The position numbers and the translations under genes are program-made. This document shows positions 21,774 to 32,948 of a DNA stretch of 64,000 nucleotides, one piece after another (position 1 is the first letter of the stretch; each line of letters opens with the position of its first letter). The notes below the pieces were generated by a model. That model worked only from the letters and a program-made list of their open reading frames with translations. It had not been told where the DNA came from and made no database searches. This stretch comes from Geosiphon pyriformis (lineage: Eukaryota > Glomeromycota > Glomeromycetes > Archaeosporales > Geosiphonaceae), in the NCBI GenBank assembly GCA_016748015.1, contig JAAOMT010000239.1:463214-527213 (forward strand). The letters run 5' to 3'.

Positions 21774-21814
21774 GGTGCTGGTTCTCTGTAAGATTATACC
21801 TCACAGAGAGCACC
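21774..21814 (-). promoter_or_regulatory. Hairpin at the primer-binding site of the inner element
   Basis: GGTGCT (21774) plus CTCTGT (21784) pairs perfectly with ACAGAG (21803) plus AGCACC (21809), with a 4-base bulge and a 13-base loop. It lies 3 bp from the LTR end, exactly where the minus-strand primer should anneal. Confidence 0.6.
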
Positions 21815-21817
21815 AAA

Positions 21818-22724
21818 TGTTACAGGTGATTATTTCTGCTGTTGAATTAAATAACAAACCCGTAACTTGGTGCTCAAAAGCTACTTCCATTGAGGCTGTT
21901 CTGAAGGTTTTGATGGATTTGAAGATTTTGGTTGATCTGAAGGTTTTGGTTGATCTGAAGGTTTTGGTTGAGTCTTTTGTATAATGGACAGAGATTCAAT
22001 AGTGTCAATAGTAGAGATATTTTCCAAGAGTTTTCCCAATTTCTTTCTTAGCATGGTGGCCAGATTTAATCTGGCAGTCATGCTCTTCTGGTAAGCTATC
22101 TGATAATATATAAAAATCCTACCTGTATTTCTGGGTCTTTTACCAGGCTATCCTTGACATCAATAACTTAGTACTTAATCATTTATCAATTAGTATATAA
22201 CAACAAATCAAAATAAAATAAAGAAAAAATAAAATAAAAGAAAATAAAGAAAGCAAAGAAATAAGCCAAGGCAATTTGCAGATTAGTATCCCATCAATAG
22301 CCATGATCAAGAACTATTGTTCCAGTGTGGTCAAGTATCAATTACTATCAATATGAAGGGTTGATAGTGGGAAAGTGGATGGAGATATAAAATAATTATT
22401 TATTTGATGATTGTGTTTCTAGGCTAAAGATTCTGTGGTATCAATTCTGTCTTTTCTGTTTCTAATACTACTGCTATATATACATAATTGGGATTCCTCA
22501 ATTCCTCAATTTTTCACGATAGGAATCCTGGAATTCCTAGAATCCTGCGATTCTTTTGAGAGGAATCCTGGAATTTTGGAATCCTGTAATTCCTCGTTGG
22601 GAATCCTGAAATTCCTGGAATCCTGTAATTCCTGAGAGGAATTCTGGAATTCCACATTTACTACACTTACTTCTGATTGGCTAATAATTATGCTAATATA
22701 TTTCTTATATTTTTATAAGTAACA
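21818..22724 (-). repeat. 5' LTR of inner Ty3 element
   Basis: 907 bp, TGTTACAG to AAGTAACA on the plus strand. The palindrome array is at about 22488-22660 and the TATA-like segment at about 22476-22490. The 18-bp GATCTGAAGGTTTTGGTT units at 21900-21975 differ in number from the partner LTR at 12472. On the minus strand they give a fortuitous PKPSDQ-repeat frame that I do not annotate. Confidence 0.85.
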
Positions 22725-23860
22725 CCATACAGCAGCCACTTCAGCTACCACCCCAACAGCCAGGACAACAACAACCACTTCAACAGCCACTGCAACCACC
22801 TAACTTAGACCCAATGGCTTATGCACCAATCGCGAAACTTGACAACTTTACTGGTGAAGAGGATAACGCTCAAATATGGCTGAATGATGTAGAAAAGACC
22901 ATCACAGCCAATGGATGGAATGATGCTCAAACAATGCAAGCCATTCCCTACTTTCTTAAGAATACTGCCAATTCATGGTATTAGAGTTTGGTTAATAAAC
23001 CACAAGATTTCAATGCCTTCAAAGCAGAATTCCTAAGATACTTCAGCAACAACAATAGCATCAATCGCCTAGTCAATACATTTACCACTATGAAACAAGA
23101 AGAAACTGAAGCAGTCACCACTTATGTGGGATGCTTCCATCAAAACTTGCACCAAATTCAAGCAATTGATGACGACTATTTTACAGCACCACAAATACTC
23201 AACCAGTTTATTTGTGGCCTACGCAGCAGCATCTTGCAACATGTACGTTTGTTGCATTCTGGCACGCTTTAAGATGTAGTCACATGTGCCAGAGATTTTG
23301 AATCCACTGAGTCAGAAGCTAACCATGCCCAAGCCGTTAATCTAGTAATGAACAGATCATCTTAATTGGATTCTAAATTGGAAAAGTTCAGTAAATCAAT
23401 TAATAACAGATTGGAAGGATACTTAACTGACAATCACACTATTTATCAGCCTTCACAATGACACAATAACCAAAGAAATTCTAATTGTGGCCAAAATCAA
23501 CCGCGTCTATTGTTATCAACTAATCAACAGTGGCAACAGGAAATGCGTATCTGCCACTATTGTGATAATCAAGAACATATCCAAATTGACTGTCGTCAGC
23601 GTTTAAATAACCAATGATCAGGAAATCAATATTGAAACCCCAATTGCCGGTTCCAAACTCCGAATCATTATCCAAATCAAAATCAAAACCAATATCAAAA
23701 TAATTATCTGCCAATGACGCAGCAACCAATCTATTAACTGCCAGTATATCAACCTCCAATTTATCAGCTGCAGCCACAAGTAATATATCAACCGCAGTCA
23801 CAAATCATCTATCAACTCCAACCAATTCAAACACCACTCCAGAACCCAGCTCAAATGACA
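22725..23860 (+). pseudogene. Gag C-terminal part of outer Ty3 element
   Basis: It resumes exactly where the frame was cut at 12471 (CCATACAGCAGCC). It begins with a Gln/Pro-rich stretch, then the capsid-like section (22988-23272, NAFKAEFLRYF, FICGLRSSILQHV) and the CCHC knuckle CHYCDNQEHIQIDC at about 23553-23595, followed by a Gln/Tyr/Pro linker. Stops at about 22983, 23270, 23363, 23461, 23615 and 23633 match those of the inner copy. Confidence 0.75.
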
Positions 23861-24560
23861 TCAGGCAACTTTCGATCTAGAGTCACTCAAAACTGGAAAT
23901 CAGCAATGGTTGTTCACCAACTGATTCTCTGTTTGCTAGACCCACCATCAAGATCATGCACCCAGAATTTGGATACCAGTCATGTTCAAAACCCAAATTC
24001 TCAACATTATTTAAGTCTTCTGGTTACCCCAGAAAACGCCACATCCAACAACACAGAATCCAATCAGCATGTACCTATCAACACAATTCCACCAGCAACC
24101 ATCTCTAACGACAAATCCCTAGCAGCCATTTTTCCTTTCAAACTCGAAGAAAACACACCAATACCATTATTCAGTAGAACCGCCCTCGAAGAGAAACCCA
24201 TAACAGCAATGTACACAGATGTCAGAATTGATGGTCACCTCATCAAACTCATCCTAGATAGTGGATCAACTGGCAGCATAATCACATGACAATTCATGGA
24301 TCAATTAGGTCACTAAGTTGATCGAGCTGCCAGCACCAGAATCATTACAGCCAACAGAGCAACCAAAACTCCAATTGGTGAAATCGACGACTTTCTTTTT
24401 GAAGTCAATGGCATCATGACTCCCATTAAAGTTCTAGTGATGGAAGCCACTCAATATTAAGCTCTCGTTGGTAATGACTGGCTATTCAAAGTCAATGCAA
24501 CGTTAGACTGGAACACCCAAGAACTCCAGCTAACATATCAGGGCCAACACATACATGTTC
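23855..24560 (+). pseudogene. Protease region of outer Ty3 element
   Basis: The open stretch 23855-24289 ends with LILDSGSTGSIIT (DSG active site), then TGA, a further TAA about 30 bp on, and TAA at about 24459. Between and after them the frame stays readable (IITANRATKTPIGEIDDF, GNDWLFKVNATLDW), so the stops are the only damage. All three stops are shared by three copies in the window. Confidence 0.7.
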
Positions 24561-25564
24561 CGGCCACATGTGGCCACTTCAAAACTCCTCCAAGAGAGAA
24601 ACTATTGATCGAACTGTAGGAGGAAAAAGAAAAGCCTACCTGGGAAGCCTACCAAGTGTCGTGGGCAGACAAAGAGCACAACAAACTACTGCCAATACTC
24701 TCCTGGGACGACAGCAACAAGGGAAAAGGGAAACAAAAGGAAGAACTTACCTGGGAAACTGATGACCTGACATGGACTGACAACGACGAGAGCGAACCGA
24801 CTTCAAGCTAGGAATGAGAGGAAGACAAAGAAAATAAAGGGAAAGGAAAAGAAAAAGAGACCACCCAAACCACCACCGCTTATAACACCTACACTATTCC
24901 ACAACAATCTACCTATCATTGACCTAAGCTTATATGCGTCGATTATGGCAAGAAATTGTCATCAATGGGCACATGCTGTGACGACGATGAAGAATACCAC
25001 ACTGCAACAAAATTCTACTGTCATCCATGCTTACTCGAACACTTCGGACGACCAAAGAAACAAGGAAAATACGATAACCAACCTTGTTTCGCTTGTAGGA
25101 AGACTCTGCTAGATGAAGGAATGTAGAACAACATCCCAGGACGGGAAGGAACGTGTAATGTGTCATGTCAATACACGATTCTAATAAGTGACTGGGTAAG
25201 GAAAGGAACCCCAATAGAAGCAGCCTGAAAAAGAGCCATGCAGCGATTGGACAGTTGCCCACATGATGATGACAAAATTTGGTGAATGGCACTCACTAAA
25301 ATCAAAGAGGCGATGCCAAAAGAAATAAAAATGATCAAAGACAACCCCCCAGAACCTTTAGAGCTTGACTGGGATGCAGAACCCATCATAAACCTTCTGG
25401 ATCTGGAACAATTCCACAAACACTACCAAGAATTAGCACCCACAAGGGAAGAACAAGAACAATAATTAAAGCAATTGAATGCTCAACTATGTTAACACTG
25501 CCTAATTCCCTGTGACTTCCAGTATTGCGATGAGTGTGACCTCATTTACAATTGACCACCATGC
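24560..25564 (+). pseudogene. Cys-rich region between protease and dUTPase, outer Ty3 element
   Basis: A charged segment rich in Trp, Glu, Asp and Lys (24600-24860) precedes a Cys/His-rich segment (about 24925-25180) with CVDYGKK, TCC, YCHPC, CFACRK and CNVSC, spacing suggestive of two zinc-binding units. Another cluster at about 25490-25560 (CLIPCDFQYCDECDL) corresponds to residues 69-84 of the inner 647-aa frame. Several stops interrupt it. I know of no named domain that matches. Confidence 0.5.
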
Positions 25565-27229
25565 ATGATCTACATAATCCCAGAAGAGGAAGAACCAATC
25601 AGCAGCTGCGCATCAGAATCAGAATCGCCGATCAATCGCGATTCAAACTCTGACAATGACAATAACAACAACAGTTCAAGCTCCATTCAAAATGGCAATG
25701 ACAATGACAATGATTCTGACTCAGATACAAACTCCGATTTAAACTATGAACAATACATTGCACTACCAGATCTCTCCAAAAAACAAAAGTTGAAATGGTA
25801 TAGTGACAATAGGAAAGGTATTATGCCAGAATGTGCGGATGATACTGATACAGGGTTTGATCTGAGATATCCAGAAAAAGATGCCATCAAATTAGAACCG
25901 CATTTATGCATCTGCATTGATCTGAAAATAGCACTAGAAATTCCAGCAACAACAATGGTTCAATTAGCATCTAGGAGTAGTTTAGCAAAAAGAGAGATCA
26001 ATATAAGAGGAGGAATAATTGACACGGAATATGTAGAAAATATCATTACTATGCTACAAAATGACTCAGAAAAGGCCTATGTAATAGAGCCCAATGAAAA
26101 AATAGCACAGGCAATATTCCTGCCTCTGGTTAGAATAGCTCAGTTAGTATTAGTGGGAAAGAGGGAGAAATTAGGAATAATGGCAAGAGGAATACAGAAA
26201 TTCAAATCCACAGGTAAAATAGATGTACCAGTTAACATGGCAGAGAAAAAAACTGTTGGCCAAAGAGAAATTATCTTAACTGGTCAAGCTATTTCTATCC
26301 TATCATATAGCTAGTACATGTTAGTAATAGAAAGGAAGGAAAAGGAGCAAGAACAGATTTTTGAAGTGGAAGCAACTCTTTGTGAATCAGGAGAGATTGG
26401 GTTGATCAATCTCCACATACCACCCAAAAGCTATAGCAGCATAAAAATTCCCATCTACAATAACACTGGCAATGTCATCAACATACCAGAAGGAATCACC
26501 ATCGGATATCTAACCGCAGAAATAGAAGACCAACCACCAAACTCCATTTCAGACTTTCCACAACTTTGTGGATATGTTGACATTACATCACAAACAATTT
26601 ATGAACAAGACAAATGTTATTTGCTCCAACCAGAACAATTGGAACAAATGAACATGGGAAACTTAGATCCATTCTAATGTATGCAGCTCAAGATGTTACT
26701 CAACAATTTCAATGACATCTTTGCCAGCGAAAATGGGTTTGGTCGAACTGACATCATCCAGCATCAGATTAAGACTGGAGATACAATGCCAATTAAACAA
26801 AGAGCATACAGAGTACTGCCAGCCAGCCATGAGATTATTCGTCAAGAAATAAACAGAATGCTTGACAACGGGTTAATTCAACCATCAATGAGTCCATGGT
26901 TATCACCAGTGGTACTCGTCCAAAAGAAAAATAGAAAAATCCGGTTTTGTGTAGACTACAGGAAACTCAATAATGTAATTCATGGAGACAGTTATCCAAC
27001 TCTACAAATACAGGAACTATTCGATGCTTTCGGTGGGAACAAATGGTTCTCCACATTAAATTTGAACAGTAGTTACTGGCAAGTAGCCATGAATCCAGTT
27101 GACAAAGAGAAGACAGCATTTATTACTAGAGAAGAGAATTTTGAATTTAAAGTGATGCCATTTGGCTTAACCAATGCTCCAGCAACTTTCCAATGGCTAA
27201 TGGAAATTGTTTATACTGGCTTATTGTGA
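25565..27229 (+). pseudogene. dUTPase-like and RT N-terminal region of outer Ty3 element
   Basis: One frame, three open pieces (25565-26314, 26318-26677, 26681-27229) separated by single TAG/TAA codons, then a TGA. The dUTPase-like part keeps motif 1 DTDTGFDLR and motif 3 GGIIDTEYVENI. It has SRSSLAKRE in motif 2 and KFKSTG in motif 5, so it is weaker than the inner copy. RT pieces include CVDYRKLN and MPFGLTNAPATFQ; LDLDSGYW has become LNLNSSYW here. Confidence 0.75.
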
Positions 27230-28047
27230 AAATAAGTAGTTGTATACTTGGACAACACCAATGTATTCTCAAAGACATTTGATGATCATCTTCATCATCT
27301 TCAACAAGTGTTCAAAAGACTAAGAAGAGCAGGACTAAAGTTAAATGCAACAAAGTGCTTCTTTGGCAAGACAGAACTCAAATTTTTGGGACACATAGTC
27401 AGCAAAAACAGTATCAAAACGGATCCAGAGAAAATAGAGATAGTAAAGAACTTTCCAGTGCTGACCAATATAACAGAACTGAAATCATTCTTGGGATTCA
27501 CCAGTTACTATTGTCGTTTTATCAAGAACTTTTCCAAGATAGCACAGCCACTCAATCAATTGCAAAACAAAAATGCAAAATATGAATGGACAAAAAGTCA
27601 ACAAGAAGCTTTTGATATTCTGAGGAAAAAGCTCATCCAAGCTCCAGTTCTGATCTATCAGATTACAGCAAACTATTCATCATCACCACTGATGCATCTG
27701 ACCAAGCATTGAGAGCAGTATTATTTTAAAGAGGACCAGACGGCAGAGAACATCCAGTAGCATATGCCAGCAGAGGTTTAACACCAGCTGAAAAGAACTA
27801 TGGAACACCGGAACAAGAACACTTAGCAATATACTGAGCTGTTATGAAATGGAAAAAATACTTGAGCCAGAAGTTTGAAATATACACAAATCACAAGGGA
27901 TTAACATCACTCCAAAAACAAAAATTTGGAGATGGAAGACAGTCAAGATGGAAAATGGCACTCACACCATACAATTATACTATACATTACAAAAAGGGAA
28001 AAGACAATGGAAATGCTGACAGTTTATTGCGAATAAGACAAATCTAA
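27230..28047 (+). pseudogene. RT C-terminus and RNase H region of outer Ty3 element
   Basis: Starts after the TGA shared with the inner copy. VVYLDN replaces YLDD (27240-27256). The frame runs to 27712 but leaves the coding register at about 27656-27664, where both copies lack one base relative to a readable YSDYS; RNase H resumes in another frame (DASDQALRAV, then ASRGLTPAEKNYGTPEQEHLAI and YTNHKGL, ending 28047). The outer copy has extra stops near 27727 and 27837. Confidence 0.7.
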
Positions 28048-29515
28048 AAACATTTCAACCCAAAAATATAATAAAACCAGAACAATACCAACGAAAAATA
28101 CAACAAAAAAATAAACATACAAAAATATCAACAATTACAACATTATCTAAACACTCAACAGTTCAAGGAGAATTTATCTCATATGGAACGAAGGAGTATC
28201 AAACAACAATCAAAATATTTTATCACTCACCAAAATATACTTTATTGGAAAAATAGAAGGGATCCAGATCAACCAATCAGAGTAATTACAGAGCCAGAAA
28301 AAGAGACAATATTATTTAACATGCACTCAAATCCAACAGCAGGACATTTTCACAAAGAAGCAACCATGGAGAGAACTAGAAAAAGATACTATTGGCCATC
28401 AATGTACCCAGACATTATTCAATATGTTTAAAATTGTGATGCTTGTCAGCAAAGAGGAGGAACAAGACCCAGTGAACCATTAAGACCAATCAAAGTGGGA
28501 CAATCATTTGACCGTATGGAGATTGATTTAGTAAGACCATTAACAATTACCAGCAAAGAAAACAGATACATAGCAGTAGCTATGGACTATCTCACTAAAT
28601 GGCCAGAGGCGAAAGCAATTCAAAGAGCAGATGCAGAATCCGTTGCCAAATTCATTCATTAGGATTTGATTTGTTGACATGGATGTTCAAAAGAATTATT
28701 ATCAGACCAAGGAACTCATTTTGTGAACAGAACATTAACAGAATTGAGCCAAAGATTCAGAATCAAGAGACTATTATTATTACCATACCATCCACAAACC
28801 AATGGATTAGTAGAAAGATTCAACAAAACATTGTGTGAAGCAATAGCCAAGCTCAGCCAAGAAAACCAGAATGATTGGGATTTGTTCATACCATTAGTAC
28901 TATTTGCTTATTGGACAACAAAGCAAGATACTACACAAGCAACACCATTTGAATTAGTATATAAGAAAATAGCAACGTTACCAGTAGAGAGAGAAATTAA
29001 TACATATCCAGCTGAACCAATAACAGAGGAAAATTTTCAAGAAACATTGCTGAAAAGAACATATGACTTAATAGAAACATTGGAAAACAAATAAAAAAGA
29101 GCAGCTGATAATATTCAAAAGTCACAAGAAACACAGAAAGAAAGACATGATAATCAACTACCAGACAAACCAGCTAAATTCAAGATCGGAGACAAAGTAT
29201 TACTACATCATACCAAAGTGGAAAAACAATGGAGTGGAAAATTTGACCCCAAATGGGACGGACCATTTCACATAGAAGAAATTCTAGGAAATGGAGCTTA
29301 CAAATTAAGATTGAATAACAAAATTTTAACCAAAGCAGCACATGGAGATTGACTGAAACTATATCACAACATCACACTACCATCTACCAGTAATATTCTA
29401 CAATTAAAAGTACAGAGAATACTAGTTCAACCAGATAAAATTCCACGAGATCAGGAACCAATCATTATTATCAACAACAACACGTTAAATTGATCCATCA
29501 AAAGAATATATAAAG
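28048..29515 (+). pseudogene. Integrase region of outer Ty3 element
   Basis: Zinc-binding part at 28183-28500 (NPTAGHFHKEAT, then NCDACQQ after a stop), core at 28500-28900, and an open C-terminal stretch 28723-29094 with NGLVERFNKTLCEA (catalytic Glu) and TTKQDTTQATPFELVY. The GPY/F module (KVLLHHTKVEKQW, WDGPFH, GAYKLRL) is at about 29180-29310. Stops and small indels prevent a continuous product. Confidence 0.75.
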
Positions 29516-29517
29516 AT

Positions 29518-30177
29518 ATGGTAAATGTAACAGGAAATATCAGAAAAATGAAAATTACAGACAACATTCACTCACTAGCACAACAACTCTTTCAATTAAT
29601 CCAACACCAGGAAATGGAGATTACAATCAATCAACAAACCATTTAATATCAAGATACTAGAAAAACATTTCAACTCAGAACACAGAAGAAAACTGAAAAT
29701 ACTGTGGACAAAATCATGGCAAAAGTAAAATTAGCAATAAAAGAATTGACAAAGAAGTCACTATATCAAGAGTTGACTAAAGAAACTTGGAATTAGTGGA
29801 TACAACAATTTCCACAAAATTATTGTTATTTTTACTTGAGACAACACATAAATATCCAGAATCTATATATAGATAAAACAAAGCAATTATTCAACAAAAG
29901 AATACTACAACAATTAGAACATTTTGTGGGAAAGAACAACTTATCTACATAAGCCTAAGCCATATATTGAATACACACAGCATTTCAAAATAAACCAGAA
30001 ATATTGCTCAATAAAGCAATGAATAGGGTTACCAGTAATCAATTGGGAAAAATCATCAATGCTCAATTTGAAGAATTACAGACCCAAATAACACAAGTAA
30101 TTCTTGAAAACGAAATCCAAGAAATACTTCAAGAGGGGGAATTACATGAGTTAGATTTTGATGGAGCTCAATATTAA
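29518..30177 (+). pseudogene. Extra ORF downstream of integrase, outer Ty3 copy
   Basis: One register of 219 codons from ATG 29518 to TAA 30175, with internal stops at ATT-TAA (near 29643), GGA-ATT-TAG (shared with the inner copy) and a few others around 29950. The conserved C-terminal ELQTQI and DFDGAQY remain. PPT-like AAAAGGAGGGAATAA (30176-30190) follows at once, so the ORF fills the space up to the LTR. Confidence 0.65.
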
Positions 30178-30190
30178 AAGGAGGGAATAA

Positions 30191-31076
30191 TGTTACTCAT
30201 AGAAATATAAGAAATATATTAGCATAATTATTAGCCAATCAGAAATAAGCGTAGTAAATGTGGAATTCCAGGATTTCTCTTAGGAATTGCAGGATTCCAG
30301 GAATTTCAGGATTTCCAATGAAGAATTGCAGGATTCCAGAATTCCAGAATTTCTCTCAAAGGAATCGCAGAATTCCAGGAATTCCAGGATTCCTATCGTG
30401 AAGAATCAAGGAATTGAGAAATTCCAATTATGTATATATAGCAGTAGTGTTAGAAACAGAAAAGACAGAATCGATACCACAGAATCCTTAGCCTAGAAAT
30501 GCAATCATCAAATAAATAATTATTTTATATCTCCATTCACTTTTCCACTATCAACCCTTCATGTTGATAGTAATTGATACTTGACCATGCTGGAACAATA
30601 GCTCTTGATCACGGCTATTGACGGAATACTAATCTGCAAATTGCCTTGGCTTATTTCTTTGCTTTTTTTATTTTTTTTTATTTTTTTTTTTCTTTATTTT
30701 ATTTTGATTTGTTGTTATATACTAATTAATAAACAATTAAGCGCTGAGTTATTGACGTCAAGGATAGTCTGGTAAAAGACCCAGAAATACAGGTAGGATT
30801 TTTATATATTATTGGATAGCTTACCAGAAGGGCACAACTGCCAGACTAAATCCGGCCACCACACTGAGAAAGAAATTGGAAAAACTCTTGAAAAATATCT
30901 CTACTATTGACACTATTGAATCTCTGTCCATTATACAAAAAACTCAACCAAAACTTTCAGATCCATCAAAACCTTCAGATACAGCACCTGTAGAACAGCC
31001 TCAACAGAAGTAGCTTTTGAGCACCAAGTTACGGGTTTGTTATTTAATTCAACAGCAGAAATAATTACCTGTAACA
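30191..31076 (+). repeat. 3' LTR of outer Ty3 element
   Basis: 886 bp from TGTTACTCATAG to CCTGTAACA, intact ends. The palindrome array (GGAATTCC, GGATTCC, GAATTCC) occupies 30258-30415; the TATA-like ATGTATATATAGCAG follows at about 30429; an A/T homopolymer region lies at 30665-30700. U5 holds GAGCACCAA (31019-31027), complementary to TTGGTGCTC of the primer-site leader. Confidence 0.88.
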
Positions 31077-31135
31077 ACAATAAATCAAAACCATTCTTTG
31101 ATTACAAGGCCACTGTTGGCTCTGTTATTGCTGTT

Positions 31136-32948
31136 ATGAAGAAGACTATTAAAGTTTCTGGTTTTGAGGGTGGTTTCAAGGCAGTTGTATCAAGGAAGAA
31201 AAGGAAGGGAGGTGTATTGGCAGAGGGTATTGATAATAGAGAGGTTGCTGCTAAAGCTCCTAGTGCTCGTTCATGAGGTTCTGTAACAGGTGACACTACT
31301 GAGTCTGAGAGTATTGACATGGAGGAGGAGTGTTTGGTTGAAGAAACCAGTGTTGACTATAGTGAAAATGGTGCTTTTGCAGAAGGGAATCCTAATCAAA
31401 TGCCAAAGGGTTTGTGTGTAAAGACCAAAAAGATGTTAGGGAAGCCTCTGAGTGTGATTGATTATGGTACTGTCAATACAGATAGTAACGTGTTAGACAA
31501 TTTCTTTCTTCTCCTGCCCCTTCTACATATCAAACTGTCCGTTCAAGTGCCTGTTTGCAAATTCTTTGCTTTAGATATTAATCTTGTGGCCATCACTGGG
31601 AAGTTTTTTCAGGAAAAATTGAGTTTTATCAGGAAAATTTTCTCAAATGTAAATGGTTTTGGGGGGGCTTCTACTCCTTCAAAATTTGGTGGAATTATTC
31701 ATGTGACTTTCACTTCAGAAAAGGCAATGATAGCTGTTAGAAAGTTGGCAAATAATCATAGTGTTGTGGTAAACACCGATCTCAGACGTCCTGTAAACAA
31801 CCATACGAATTGGGCAATTGTGATGAAAAAAATTCCTGTGGGAACTTCCGTGGAGGCTGTGCACACTGCCATGTCCGAGTTTGGATTGATTAAGTTGATC
31901 AAGATGCAACTAATGGGTCTGTGGCAAAAAGTAATTGTCAAATTAGAAGATCAGAATCAGGCTGATCTCTTGGCATCCAAATGGTTTATCTTTATTGGAA
32001 AGGATGTAGTACGTGTGGCCAGGGCCAATGTTGACAAACAGACATGGGATTCCAGAGATGAATTCAGAGTGCTGCTATACACTCTTTCTGTAGGGACAAA
32101 TGCTCATAACCTTTGGGATTTTGTTGGTTTGGTTGGTGGGAAAACATATGTTATCAATCATAATCCAGTTAGTTACACCTATGCTTGCTGTGCCACTGTT
32201 TGCTTTGGATCTGAATCTGATCTGGTTAGTGCGATGGCTGCAACCCCAGTTATAAAAAGGATTGGCCTTCACTGGTCTTGCCTCTTTTTGGCACTGTGCT
32301 CAGTCTGCAAGCTTTCTGGTCATATATCTCTCAGTTGTGTTTTAGTTAAGATTGGTTCAATCCTAAGGGGCAAAAAGGCACCTCTTTCTGCTTAGGATCA
32401 GGTCAGATTGGCGACTATCTACACTCAAAAGTTTGTGCCCATTTCTTATCCATTGGCCTTTAATGATAAGATTTGGGCATCAGTTGTTGGTGCTCTTCTG
32501 GTGCACAGTTCTCATGGTGCTGGTTCACTTTTTGGTTCTAACAATGTTGGTAAACCTCTCCCTTCTGTTACAGATAATTTGAAAAAGCATTTGGTAAATA
32601 TTGAGAGCGGTTTCATCAGCCTTACAAAACAAATTGGTGAGTTGGCTAAAAGGTTGGATTCACTTGTGCTGACAGTTTTCCAGCCTAGTCTTGGATGTCA
32701 GCTGCTGGTAACCCCCCCCATCACAGAATCAAGGAGAGGATATAGTGATGGAAGTGAGCTTGAATAAGACCATCAGTAATGAGACTGCTACTGCTACTGC
32801 TATAGTGGAGGACTCGTCTGCATCTCCCCATGTTGCCAAGTTAGAGAATATGTTGGAAGGCCTTGCTGCTTCAGTGCTGAGTTTGTCTGCTCATTTTGAT
32901 GAGTTGGTTCTGGCTGGTGGTGTGATTTCACAACCTCCTTCCCAATGA
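31136..32948 (+). pseudogene. LINE copy 1 ORF1 (RNA-binding, zinc knuckle)
   Basis: From ATG 31136 the frame has one TGA (31274), then 358 open codons (31319-32395) and a TAG. It continues to about 32710, where a run of eight C shifts it, and ends at TGA 32946. The 358-aa part shows an RRM-like region (about 31680-32050; TPSKFGGIIHVTFTSEKAM) and a C-X2-C-X4-H-X4-C knuckle (CSVCKLSGHISLSC). LINE ORF1 proteins coat element RNA. A coiled-coil-like LxxxxxxL segment (32580-32660) follows. The terminal TGA overlaps the ORF2 ATG at 32945. Confidence 0.75.

Larger units (their letters stand above)
12472..22724 (-). mobile_element. Inner Ty3-type element (subfamily A, copy 2), both LTRs present
   Basis: A 10,253-bp element on the minus strand, bounded by TGTTAC (12472) and GTAACA (22724), interrupts the outer gag. 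Flanks CTAT and CCAT (12468-12471; 22725-22728) are the probable 4-bp target duplication with one transition. When removed, the outer gag reads through exactly as in this copy. Reading right to left: LTR 21818-22724, gag, protease, Cys-rich plus dUTPase plus RT ORF (16355-18298), RNase H, integrase, extra ORF, LTR 12472-13393. The two LTRs differ at several sites and in repeat number, so the insertion is not very recent. Confidence 0.88.
10625..31076 (+). mobile_element. Outer Ty3-type element (subfamily A, copy 1), split by inner copy
   Basis: It consists of two parts, 10625-12471 and 22725-31076, totalling about 10.2 kb without the insert. The order is 5' LTR, leader, gag start | gag end, protease, Cys-rich region, dUTPase-like, RT, RNase H, integrase, extra ORF, 3' LTR. 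It sits in the 5' UTR of a LINE. The flanking bases ATGA (10621-10624) and ACAA (31077-31080) derive from one ACGA target, the uninterrupted LINE copy 2 reading ACGA at the same point. Each flank lost the CpG by a different transition. The gag start is open for about 260 codons; the rest carries many stops. Confidence 0.85.

Noticed and set aside
21881-22081. 66-aa minus ORF with PKPSDQ repeats
   Set aside because: It is a reading of the 18-bp repeat in the LTR, with no counterpart of equal length in the other LTRs.
24568-24762. 64-aa + ORF (Arg/Gly/Gln-rich)
   Set aside because: Wrong frame of the charged pol linker; the pol register reads a Trp/Glu/Lys-rich segment there.
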